A stretch of 10,771 bases of DNA from an uncultured Selenomonas sp. (GTDB lineage Bacteria; Bacillota; Negativicutes; Selenomonadales; Selenomonadaceae): NCBI GenBank assembly GCA_905373085.1, contig CAJPRR010000075.1, positions 1-10,771 of the forward strand. The letters run 5' to 3'. Under the pieces are notes generated by a model that saw only the letters and a list, made by a program, of their open reading frames with translations, was not told where the DNA came from and did no database searches. The translations under genes and the position numbers were made by a program. Below, piece after piece: positions 1 to 7,811 of this stretch. How positions within the stretch are numbered: position 1 is the stretch's first letter; every line of letters starts with the position of its first letter.

Positions 1-504
1 GGCAGCAGATCTGCCGTGACGACGGAAAAACCGTGGCGCTCCGCCCACCTGCCGTACATGCGCAGAAGCATCTGCGTCCAATCCTGCGCCTCCGTACCGC
101 CCGCGCCCGCGTGTAACGTGAGAATCGCATTGTTCGCATCATAAGGGCCGGACAAGAGGACTTCAAGCTCCAGTTCGCGCACGGCGTTCTTGATCGACTC
201 GAACTCCGCCTGCACCTCCGGCTCAAGGCTCGCGTCACCTTCTTCCAGCGCCATTTCGAGAAGCGCCTGTGCATCGTCCGTCTTGGCGACGATCTCCTTG
301 TACTTGTCGACGCTTCCCTTGATCGCGGCGAGTTCCTGATTGATCTTCTGCGCCTCTTCCGCATTGTCCCAGAAGGTCGGCTCACCCATCTTGTATTCGA
401 GTTCGGCTATCTTTTCTTCCTTTCTGGCGACGTCAAAGTGAATCCCCCATTTCCTTGAGCTTCGCTTGCATCGCCAAAATCTCCGGCTTCCAATCTTCGA
501 GCAT
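1..504 (-). CDS. prfB: Peptide chain release factor 2 (RF2), N-terminal part, with programmed +1 frameshift
   Basis: RF2 recognises UGA and UAA stop codons in the ribosomal A site and triggers peptide release. Reading starts at ATG 504-502, preceded by a GAAGGA ribosome site (519-514). After 23 codons ending ...KEMGDSL it meets an in-frame TGA (435-433) within CTT-TGA-C, the classic RF2 autoregulatory frameshift site. Slipping +1 onto GAC (434-432) restores a long frame beginning DVARKEEKIAELEYKMGEP. Family landmarks seen are FWDN about 20 residues past the shift and AGAGGTEAQDW further on. About 167 of the usual 365-370 residues are present; the codon-recognition SPF loop and catalytic GGQ motif lie beyond the left edge. 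It has its own promoter although it follows secA, its usual operon partner. Low RF2 should favour frameshifting and so more RF2 (known for the family). Identification is very secure. Confidence 0.97.
432..450 (-). promoter_or_regulatory. prfB programmed +1 frameshift site
   Basis: Read on the minus strand: ATGGGGGATTCACTTTGAC. CTT (438-436) is the slippery codon, TGA (435-433) the in-frame stop and the following C (432) the usual context base. A G-run (449-444 region) serves as the internal Shine-Dalgarno-like stimulator. The last G of the run is 5 nt from CTT, whereas the well-known E. coli arrangement has 3 nt. The element is certain in kind; how strongly the G-run stimulates is not visible from sequence. 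Confidence 0.93.
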
Positions 505-526
505 CTTGTCACATCCTTCAAAAAGC

Positions 527-557
527 TGCCCGGAAGGGCAAGCCCCGCCCCTGCGGG
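527..557 (-). promoter_or_regulatory. GC-rich hairpins in the prfB leader, possible attenuator
   Basis: In the minus-strand transcript, CCCGC-AGGG-GCGGG (557-544) is followed by TGCCC-TTCC-GGGCA (540-527) and then GCTTTTTG, just upstream of the prfB ribosome site. The second hairpin plus U-run resembles a short intrinsic terminator. GGGGC-TT-GCCC (spanning both) offers a competing fold. Stems are only 4-5 bp, so this is a suggestion rather than a call. Confidence 0.25.
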
Positions 558-591
558 TATTTATATTTGTCTTTTAGCAATACCTTGCCTA

Positions 592-620
592 ATTGTAGCA
601 GATTATCCACCATACGTCAA
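592..620 (-). promoter_or_regulatory. Sigma-70-type promoter of prfB
   Basis: On the minus strand -35 TTGACG (620-615), a spacer of exactly 17 bp, and -10 TACAAT (597-592). Transcription would start near 585, giving a leader of roughly 80 nt before ATG 504. The -35 box overlaps the T-run of the preceding terminator. The spacer sequence closely matches that of the secA promoter at 4857-4885. Confidence 0.8.
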
Positions 621-645
621 AAAGAAACCGCCCCCAAGGGGGCGG
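618..645 (-). terminator. Intrinsic terminator after the coiled-coil gene
   Basis: Stem CCGCCCCC (628-635) pairs perfectly with GGGGGCGG (638-645). On the minus strand it is followed by TTTCTTTTTG (627-618). It lies about 45 bp past the stop codon of the gene at 689-1501 and separates it from prfB. No T-run follows on the plus strand, so it acts in the minus direction. Confidence 0.88.
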
Positions 646-688
646 CTAAGCGGCGGCAAACCTGCCAACCATGCCAAACGAACCATAT

Positions 689-1501
689 CTATCGCGAGGC
701 CACGCTCGCGCCGACCATTTCGGCTCTCGCCTGTACCTTCCGCGTGGCAGCAGCGACCTGCTCTTTGGTCAGCAGAATGCCCTTCGTCGAGGCGAAGACG
801 ACAGACGCGCTGTCTTGCTGCTGTATCGGAGCTGTTCCCGCCTTCGTCTCGTCCTTTGCCTGCTCCTTCATCTTCGCAACATCCTGCTCCGCTTCTTCTT
901 TGCCTGCTGTCTGGCGCAGCTCCTTCTCCTTGACGGACCCCGCCTTGACCTCGTCCTTGGCATCTCCTATCAAGTCATCCACCATGCGCAACGCTTCCAT
1001 ATCGAACGCATCCATGGAGCGCGGCGTCTCGCCGACCGCCACCCCCTCCGCCTCTGCCGCACGCTTTTCCAGCGTCCGCTTAAGCTCGTAAAGCGACGAG
1101 AGCTTGTCCTCGGGCGAAAGCGCGATGACCTCGCTTTTCAGCTGCTCCTGCTCCTTTTTCATGGCGAGCTTGTCGTCCTCGGAAAGGTTTTCCTCCGCAA
1201 GGCTCTTCTCTATTTCACCCAAGCGATTTTTCATCGACTGTACGGTCTCTTTCCTGTCGTCCAGCTTCTCCAGCTCCGCCCGCGCACCTGTGGCTTCGCC
1301 GCTGCGCTCCAACAGTTTGGACGGCTCTTGCGCCGCCCTGCTCTTCTCGCGTGCCGCCGGGCTAAGCAGAACCTCTGCCGCCACCCCCAGATGCACCGCT
1401 GCGTGCTTCATCGCCTGCTGCGGCTGCCGTGCGCTGTAACCGTAGCTTCCCTGCCCCTGCACCCAAGGGCTTCGCTCTATCTTCATCATATTGCCCCCCA
1501 T
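689..1501 (-). CDS. Unrecognised highly charged, helical (coiled-coil) protein, second gene of a coupled pair
   Basis: Not recognised. The 270-residue product has no cysteine, signal peptide or membrane segment. It is rich in K, E, A and Q. Residues about 75-150 look like a long helical hairpin with heptad-type spacing (ELEKLDDRKETVQSMKNRL; then a second arm ending LYELKRTLEKRAAEAEG), and 185-225 is another charged helix. Residues 44-51 read VLLSPAAR, matching VSISNAAR near the start of the preceding gene's product. Start: ATG 1501-1499 overlaps the upstream stop as TGATG, suggesting translational coupling. A GTG at 1504 and ATGs at 1489 and 1486 are alternatives; the last gives MKIERSPW and is preceded by a G-run that could act as a ribosome site. 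Base composition is host-like (about 55% GC in the stretch counted). It ends before a strong terminator. A cytoplasmic or flagellar-export-associated role is conceivable but unproven. Confidence 0.72.
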   Translation of the reverse strand: MGGNMMKIERSPWVQGQGSYGYSARQPQQAMKHAAVHLGVAAEVLLSPAAREKSRAAQEPSKLLERSGEATGARAELEKLDDRKETVQSMKNRLGEIEKSLAEENLSEDDKLAMKKEQEQLKSEVIALSPEDKLSSLYELKRTLEKRAAEAEGVAVGETPRSMDAFDMEALRMVDDLIGDAKDEVKAGSVKEKELRQTAGKEEAEQDVAKMKEQAKDETKAGTAPIQQQDSASVVFASTKGILLTKEQVAAATRKVQARAEMVGASVASR

Positions 1502-2049
1502 CACATATACAGTTCCATTATAACACAGGCATGGTTAAGCGTACTATACGCATCGCGAACTTCATCTTTTGAACCAAATCTCAAATCATTAAACACATCT
1601 GTCATTGCATTTCGCAAATTCTCAGGACCATCAATAACAATACGCCTGCCATACTCATACTTGGCATGAGCCGCCCATGTATCTGGCGTATTCGTCGGAT
1701 ACCCACCACCCCAAGCCTGGTTTACATTATTCCTTATATCATGCACATCGACAGCATTATCGTTACTGGTGTTATAATCGTAATTATTCAGTAATCCTTT
1801 TGCTATATCCCTAGCCTGAAAAATATACCCTATCGTATTTCTAATTGTAGCCGATACATCTTGATTATTTACATTCGAACTCGCACTCAGTACTAAACTT
1901 TCGCTAGACAAACTGATCTGATACGCAGGCTCGGACGATGTTTCATCAGATACCGTTGATGCGACTTCTGATGTCACTGATACTTCCTTGGCTCGCGTTG
2001 ATGCATCTACTGCATTACGAGCCGCATTACTAATTGAAACGCTCTCCAT
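1501..2049 (-). CDS. Unrecognised AT-rich gene, Ser/Thr/Ala-rich N-terminus, first gene of a coupled pair
   Basis: Not recognised. The 182-residue product has no signal peptide or membrane helix and a single cysteine (C175). Residues 1-65 are rich in Ser, Thr, Ala and Val with VSISNAAR (4-11) and YQISLSSESL (43-52). The rest looks folded and mixed, with DIAKGLLNNYDYN (81-93), an aromatic/glycine stretch WGGGYPTNTPDTW (113-125) and a helical C-terminus. Start ATG 2049 is chosen because GGGAGGAG (2063-2056) lies 6 nt upstream; the in-frame ATG at 2070 would place that ribosome site inside the gene. GC is about 41% over 1561-2040 by hand count, against near 60% in secA, which suggests transfer or different selection. 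It is placed between secA and prfB with its own promoter candidate, and its stop overlaps the next start. Confidence 0.75.
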   Translation of the reverse strand: MESVSISNAARNAVDASTRAKEVSVTSEVASTVSDETSSEPAYQISLSSESLVLSASSNVNNQDVSATIRNTIGYIFQARDIAKGLLNNYDYNTSNDNAVDVHDIRNNVNQAWGGGYPTNTPDTWAAHAKYEYGRRIVIDGPENLRNAMTDVFNDLRFGSKDEVRDAYSTLNHACVIMELYM

Positions 2050-2123
2050 AATTCTCTCCTCCCATTCCAATCAAGTAGACCACTAATAATTCGACATACT
2101 AAGGAAACAAATCCTTTGCCTTT

Positions 2124-2150
2124 TTATCGAATGGTTTTTCAAATTGTTAA
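2124..2150 (-). promoter_or_regulatory. Promoter candidate for the two-gene cassette (sigma-28-like or sigma-70-like)
   Basis: On the minus strand TTAA (2150-2147), 15 bp, then TTCGATAA (2131-2124) resembles the motility sigma pattern TAAA-N15-GCCGATAA. The same bases can be read as a sigma-70 promoter, TTAACA (2150-2145), 16 bp, GATAAA (2128-2123). Either would start transcription near 2117, about 68 nt before ATG 2049. The upstream secA terminator makes a promoter here necessary, but its class is uncertain. Confidence 0.4.
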
Positions 2151-2182
2151 GCCTTTAATTAAAAAATATTCCCAGCAACTGT

Positions 2183-2219
2183 AAAAAAGGCAGGCTATCT
2201 TGCGGCTCGCCTGCCTTTT
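2183..2219 (-). terminator. Intrinsic terminator after secA
   Basis: Stem GGCAGGC (2189-2195) pairs with GCCTGCC (2209-2215), extended by A-T pairs on both sides. On the minus strand the stem is followed by TTTTTT (2188-2183). It lies just past the secA stop codon (2228-2226). A shorter run of four T on the plus strand gives weak two-way potential, but no plus-strand gene leads into it. Confidence 0.88.
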
Positions 2220-2225
2220 CCCACA

Positions 2226-4754
<2,529 letters not shown>

Positions 4755-4778
4755 TCCGTATCACTCCTCGTTCCCGCA

Positions 4779-4832
4779 GCCGCCTTCGCGGCGCAGACTG
4801 ATGATAGAGAGCGCCTTGCGGCGTCCCTCCGA
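4779..4832 (-). promoter_or_regulatory. secA leader with two small hairpins
   Basis: The roughly 95-nt leader transcript has CGCC-GCAA-GGCG (4823-4812, a GNRA-type tetraloop) followed by GCCGC-GAAG-GCGGC (4792-4779). A ribosome-site-like CGGAGGGA lies just upstream (4832-4825) without a start codon at usable distance. Whether this regulates secA is unknown; stems are short. Confidence 0.3.
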
Positions 4833-4856
4833 AAGTATTGAACATCTATCCTAATG

Positions 4857-4885
4857 ATTCTAGCAGACAATCGCCCATAAGTCAA
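4857..4885 (-). promoter_or_regulatory. Sigma-70 promoter of secA
   Basis: On the minus strand -35 TTGACT (4885-4880), 17-bp spacer, -10 TAGAAT (4862-4857). The -35 box overlaps the stop codon (4884-4882) of the YitT-family gene. Start of transcription is expected near 4850, leaving a leader of about 95 nt. Confidence 0.85.
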
Positions 4886-5790
4886 AAAATCCTCTTGCTT
4901 CGTTCCTTGAGCATCGCCTTCAGATGCATTCCGGGCATCGTGAAGCCCCTGCCCATGACCTCGTTCGCCGAAAGAACGATCATGAAGGCGTTCTTGTCGA
5001 TGAGATTTGCGATGAGCTTGACCTTGCTGATCTGCGTGAGCGAGCAGACGAGAAAGAGCACGTTGCGCTCCTTGCGCGTAAACGCGCCCTGCCCGTGCAA
5101 AAACGTCACGCCGCGCCCGACCTCGCAGATGATCGCCTCCGAAATCGGCTGCACATGGTCGGAGATGATGAGCACGACCTTGCGGCTGTTGAAGCCCGCG
5201 ACGACCCGATCCGTCACGGCAGAATTCATGAACATGCAGATGAGCGTGTAGAGCGCGGGCATGACGCCGAAGAGCGCGGCGGCCAAGAGCATGATGACGC
5301 AGTTGAAGGCAAAGATCACGCTGCCCATGTTCAAAGAGTAATACTTCTTCACGATGGCGGCGACGATGTCGAAGCCGCCCGAACTGCCGTTCATGCGGAA
5401 GATGATGCCATAGCCAATGCCATTCAGCACGCCGCCGAAGATCGCCGCGAGCATCGTATCGGGCACGGGCGCATAGGCATTCAGGAAGCGCGTTGCATCG
5501 ACGCAGAAAGAAAAGAGAATCGTGCCAAAGGCGATGTCGAGCGTGTACTCGCGCCCGAGCGTCTTGTACGCCGCCGCGAGAAGCGGCAGATTGTAGAGAA
5601 ACATCTGCACGCCGATGGGAAGCGAGAAAAGATAGTAGAAGATCATCGCAATGCCCGCAATGCCGCCCGACAAGAGGTGCGCGGGCACGACGAAGAGGTT
5701 GATCGACGAACTGCTGATGAGACAGCCGAGCAAGATGCCGAGATAGCGGAAAACACGGCCCTTCAATGTCAAACTCCTCAGATGGAGCAT
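4882..5790 (-). CDS. YitT-family integral membrane protein with C-terminal DUF2179 domain
   Basis: The 302-residue product matches the YitT family: an N-terminal block of about five to six hydrophobic helices (first about residues 15-37, with VNLF-type INLFVVPAHLLSGGIAGIA) and a soluble C-terminal domain. The latter (about 215-295) shows the family pattern GRGVTFLHGQGAFTRKE, then NLIDKNAFMIVLSANEVMGRGF. Family members are widespread in Firmicutes; transport or ligand sensing is presumed but the substrate is not established. The start ATG 5790 overlaps the upstream stop as TGATG and has GGGAGG 7 nt before it. A TTG at 5766 with GAGGAG 7 nt upstream (5779-5774) is a credible second start, giving MKGRVFRYLG, closer to typical members. 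It is translated with the exported protein upstream, suggesting a shared job. Confidence 0.9.
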   Translation of the reverse strand: MLHLRSLTLKGRVFRYLGILLGCLISSSSINLFVVPAHLLSGGIAGIAMIFYYLFSLPIGVQMFLYNLPLLAAAYKTLGREYTLDIAFGTILFSFCVDATRFLNAYAPVPDTMLAAIFGGVLNGIGYGIIFRMNGSSGGFDIVAAIVKKYYSLNMGSVIFAFNCVIMLLAAALFGVMPALYTLICMFMNSAVTDRVVAGFNSRKVVLIISDHVQPISEAIICEVGRGVTFLHGQGAFTRKERNVLFLVCSLTQISKVKLIANLIDKNAFMIVLSANEVMGRGFTMPGMHLKAMLKERSKRIF

Positions 5791-6446
5791 CAAGACGCCT
5801 CCCTTTCGTGGCCTTCCCAGCGAAGCGTCGGCATCTTATCTTTTGCCAGGGCATTCATATCAATATCCCTGCCTTCCATAGAAAGCGCATGGAGATCCGT
5901 GTTCTCCCATTCGCTTCGCTCCTCGTCCGTCAGAGCGTCCGCCTCTTCCTCCGTCAGCGGCAGGCTCGTCAAGCGCCACGAACAGAGGCTGCCGTCCGTC
6001 GCATCAACGCTGAGGATGAGCCGCTGGCGCTGATCTTGCGGATTTTCGTAGACATAGCAGACGCTGCCGTCAAGAAACGTGCGCTCCTTCTCGCCAAACG
6101 TCGTGCGAATCTTGTACGCAGTCGCGCCGTAGCGCACGCCTGCACGCGCCGTATAGTCCTTGCTCTTGACGAGCATGTCCGCGACCTTTCCCGTATCGAC
6201 GGCGACGCCGACCTCGTAGCCATGCGGGAATGCATAGTAACGCATGTGGATGTCCCAGACCATGCGCTCCTTGTCAAAATCCGGCTTGCCGAAAGCCGCG
6301 AGCATCTTCTCCTCCGAGTCGCCGAGCGCTATACCCTTGACGGTGAAGTCCTCAGACGCCAAAGCGCCCTGCGCCTCTGCCGCCATCGGCAAGACAAGAA
6401 AAAGCCCGAAAAAGAACATCGCCAACCATCGAGGAGGAAACCGCAT
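5790..6446 (-). CDS. Exported protein of unknown function, two similar halves
   Basis: The 218-residue product begins with a clear signal peptide: MRFPPRW, a hydrophobic run to about residue 20, then MAAEAQ with probable cleavage after AEA. The mature part has two comparable segments, GIALGDSEEKMLAAFG (38-53) and GVRYGATAYKIRTTFG (103-118), each followed by beta-type sequence. This GxxxG-x-[ST] helix then FG pattern recalls the small SmpA/BamE-like or BLIP-type fold, but that is inference. Cysteines C130 and C155 could form a disulphide outside the membrane. The C-terminal 45 residues are acidic and helical. Start ATG 6446 has AGGGG about 10 nt upstream; a near-consensus promoter precedes it. 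It overlaps the YitT-family gene by one base, so the two are probably made together. No known function is assigned. Confidence 0.85.
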   Translation of the reverse strand: MRFPPRWLAMFFFGLFLVLPMAAEAQGALASEDFTVKGIALGDSEEKMLAAFGKPDFDKERMVWDIHMRYYAFPHGYEVGVAVDTGKVADMLVKSKDYTARAGVRYGATAYKIRTTFGEKERTFLDGSVCYVYENPQDQRQRLILSVDATDGSLCSWRLTSLPLTEEEADALTDEERSEWENTDLHALSMEGRDIDMNALAKDKMPTLRWEGHEREAS

Positions 6447-6507
6447 TTTCCCATCGCCCCTTTCAAGATGTCAGGATCAGATTGAAGCACGCAAAAGTTT
6501 CCCCTTG

Positions 6508-6536
6508 ATTCTATAACACGAATGAAGGCTTGTCAA
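6508..6536 (-). promoter_or_regulatory. Sigma-70 promoter of the exported-protein/YitT pair
   Basis: On the minus strand -35 TTGACA (6536-6531, perfect), 17-bp spacer, -10 TAGAAT (6513-6508). Expected start near 6501, a leader of about 55 nt. A perfect 6-bp inverted repeat, CTTGTC/GACAAG (6529-6534 and 6541-6546), overlaps the -35 box. Confidence 0.85.
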
Positions 6537-6615
6537 AAGGGACAAGCAGACGCTCACACATTGCAATTCATCGGGCCGGAGGAAACATCGACGAACTCAT
6601 CCTATGACGCACATA

Positions 6616-6649
6616 GGAAAAGCCGCCCTGCGCACGGGACGGCTTTTCC
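6616..6649 (-). terminator. Intrinsic terminator after holA
   Basis: GGAAAAGCCG (6616-6625) pairs with CGGCTTTTCC (6640-6649), with an inner CCC/GGG and a one-base bulge. On the minus strand the 3' arm supplies TTTT. It begins 4 bp past the holA stop codon (6655-6653). A second short inverted repeat, CCTATG/CATAGG (6601-6606, 6612-6617), abuts it. Confidence 0.75.
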
Positions 6650-6652
6650 ATA

Positions 6653-7717
6653 TCAACGGCACAGCGAGATCACGGCATCTTCCAACAATTCCGCGCCGCC
6701 CCGCCCCGTCTTGAGCAAATAGTCGGCGTCGATGAGCGAGAGCATCGCCCGCTTCAAAACAGGCTCGGAGAACTTCATGCTCGCGCGTCCCAGCTTCTCC
6801 GCGATGAAGGGATTAAGCTTCATCGAAGGGCCTAAAGCCTTGCCGCGCACGCCTTGCGCCAGAAGGAGCTTCGCCTGCCACAACTGGCGCACATGGCGCA
6901 CCATCAGGGCAAGCAGCACAGGCGCATACACGCCGTCCGCCGTCTGGCGGCGCAGGAGCGTCAGAGCCTTCTTCACGTCCTTCTCGCTCACGGCGTCCAG
7001 CATCGCAAACGACGACACCTCGGGCAGCCCTGAGAACACAGCGGCAAGCTCCGCCCTGCCGATGCGCTTCTCCGCGGTATAGAGCGCGAGCTTTTCAAAC
7101 TCCTTGTCGAGATACGAGAGCGAGACTTCATGCATCATGGAGACGGCGCCCATGAAGTACGCATGCGCTTCGCGATCAAACTCCCTGTGAATCTCGGCGA
7201 GCTTTCCCGCGAGCCAGTCGCCGATCTCCCACGGGCGCACGGCGTCGGCGTCGAGCGCCGCGCCCGCCGCCTCAACCGCCTTGTACGCCTTGCGCCGCTT
7301 GTCCGCCTTGCCCGCGCAGAGGAAGATCACATAGGCGTAGTCGGGCATGTCGGCAAGAAGATGCAGCAGGCGCTCTTCCTTCTTGTCCGCGCCGCCCTTC
7401 TTCCCTTTCGCTGCCCCCGCCTCCTCACCGTCCGCTGCCGTCCGCTTCTTCTCGCGAAAAAGAGGACTGTCCTGCACGAGCACGACATGCTTGGACACGA
7501 AGAACGGCACCGTTTCCAAGAGGCCGATGAGCGCGTCGGCGTCCATGTCGGGCGCGGCTTCTTCCAGAGCGTCCCGCAGCCCCTCGCCCGCGGGAAAGAG
7601 GCTCTCCAAGATCGCCGCCTTCGCCTTCTCGATATAGTAATGCTCCTCGCCCGCGAGCAGGTAGACATGCTTCGGCTCTCCCTTGCGGAGCGCCGCCATG
7701 AACGGCCCGTACTTCAA
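6653..7717 (-). CDS. holA: DNA polymerase III delta subunit
   Basis: The delta subunit opens the beta sliding clamp and is part of the clamp-loader complex that places it on primed DNA. From TTG 7717 the product is 354 residues (family usually 330-350): MKYGPFMAALRKGEPKHVYL, then LAGEEHYYIEKA (21-32), the family's N-terminal signature; ETVPFFVSKHVVLVQD (68-83); PWEIGDWL (162-169); and a C-terminal collar domain with LMVRHVRQLWQAK (271-283) and a closing ALLEDAV-like ELLEDAVISL. The TTG start fits the usual N-terminus and has a GGGGTGA site 4 nt upstream; an ATG at 7699 is an alternative. The open frame extends further upstream to 7777, but that part is the preceding terminator. Residues about 88-115 are an unusual K/A/G/E-rich low-complexity stretch. 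No promoter was confidently located. Confidence 0.93.
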   Translation of the reverse strand: MKYGPFMAALRKGEPKHVYLLAGEEHYYIEKAKAAILESLFPAGEGLRDALEEAAPDMDADALIGLLETVPFFVSKHVVLVQDSPLFREKKRTAADGEEAGAAKGKKGGADKKEERLLHLLADMPDYAYVIFLCAGKADKRRKAYKAVEAAGAALDADAVRPWEIGDWLAGKLAEIHREFDREAHAYFMGAVSMMHEVSLSYLDKEFEKLALYTAEKRIGRAELAAVFSGLPEVSSFAMLDAVSEKDVKKALTLLRRQTADGVYAPVLLALMVRHVRQLWQAKLLLAQGVRGKALGPSMKLNPFIAEKLGRASMKFSEPVLKRAMLSLIDADYLLKTGRGGAELLEDAVISLCR

Positions 7718-7735
7718 CGCTTCACCCCATCCGTC

Positions 7736-7774
7736 AAAACAGAAGCTATGGCAACAAAGGAGCCATAGCTTCTG
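7736..7774 (-). terminator. Intrinsic terminator after the dehydrogenase gene
   Basis: A 13-bp perfect stem, CAGAAGCTATGGC (7740-7752) against GCCATAGCTTCTG (7762-7774), with a 9-nt loop. On the minus strand it runs into TTTT (7739-7736). It sits between the dehydrogenase stop (7814-7812) and the holA start. Confidence 0.85.
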
Positions 7775-7785
7775 CACGCTTCCTA

Positions 7786-7807
7786 TAAAAATCTGCTAAA
7801 AATCTGC
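7786..7807. repeat. Tandem 11-bp direct repeat
   Basis: TAAAAATCTGC occurs twice back to back (7786-7796 and 7797-7807), exact. It lies between the dehydrogenase stop codon and its terminator. Probably a small slippage duplication; a role is not evident. Confidence 0.8.
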
Positions 7808-7811
7808 GCCC

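Noticed and set aside
433..435. In-frame TGA in prfB as a sign of a pseudogene
   Set aside because: It sits in the CTT-TGA-C context typical of functional RF2 genes, and the +1 frame continues with conserved sequence.
10..1669. Plus-strand open frames opposite prfB and the coiled-coil gene
   Set aside because: Composition is that of antisense frames, and they run through a terminator and promoter for the opposite strand.
2050..2070. Earlier in-frame ATG for the AT-rich gene
   Set aside because: It would put the clear GGGAGGAG ribosome site inside the coding region; ATG 2049 has ideal spacing.
7718..7777. Twenty extra N-terminal residues for holA
   Set aside because: They coincide with the 13-bp stem and T-run of the preceding terminator and do not match the HolA N-terminus.
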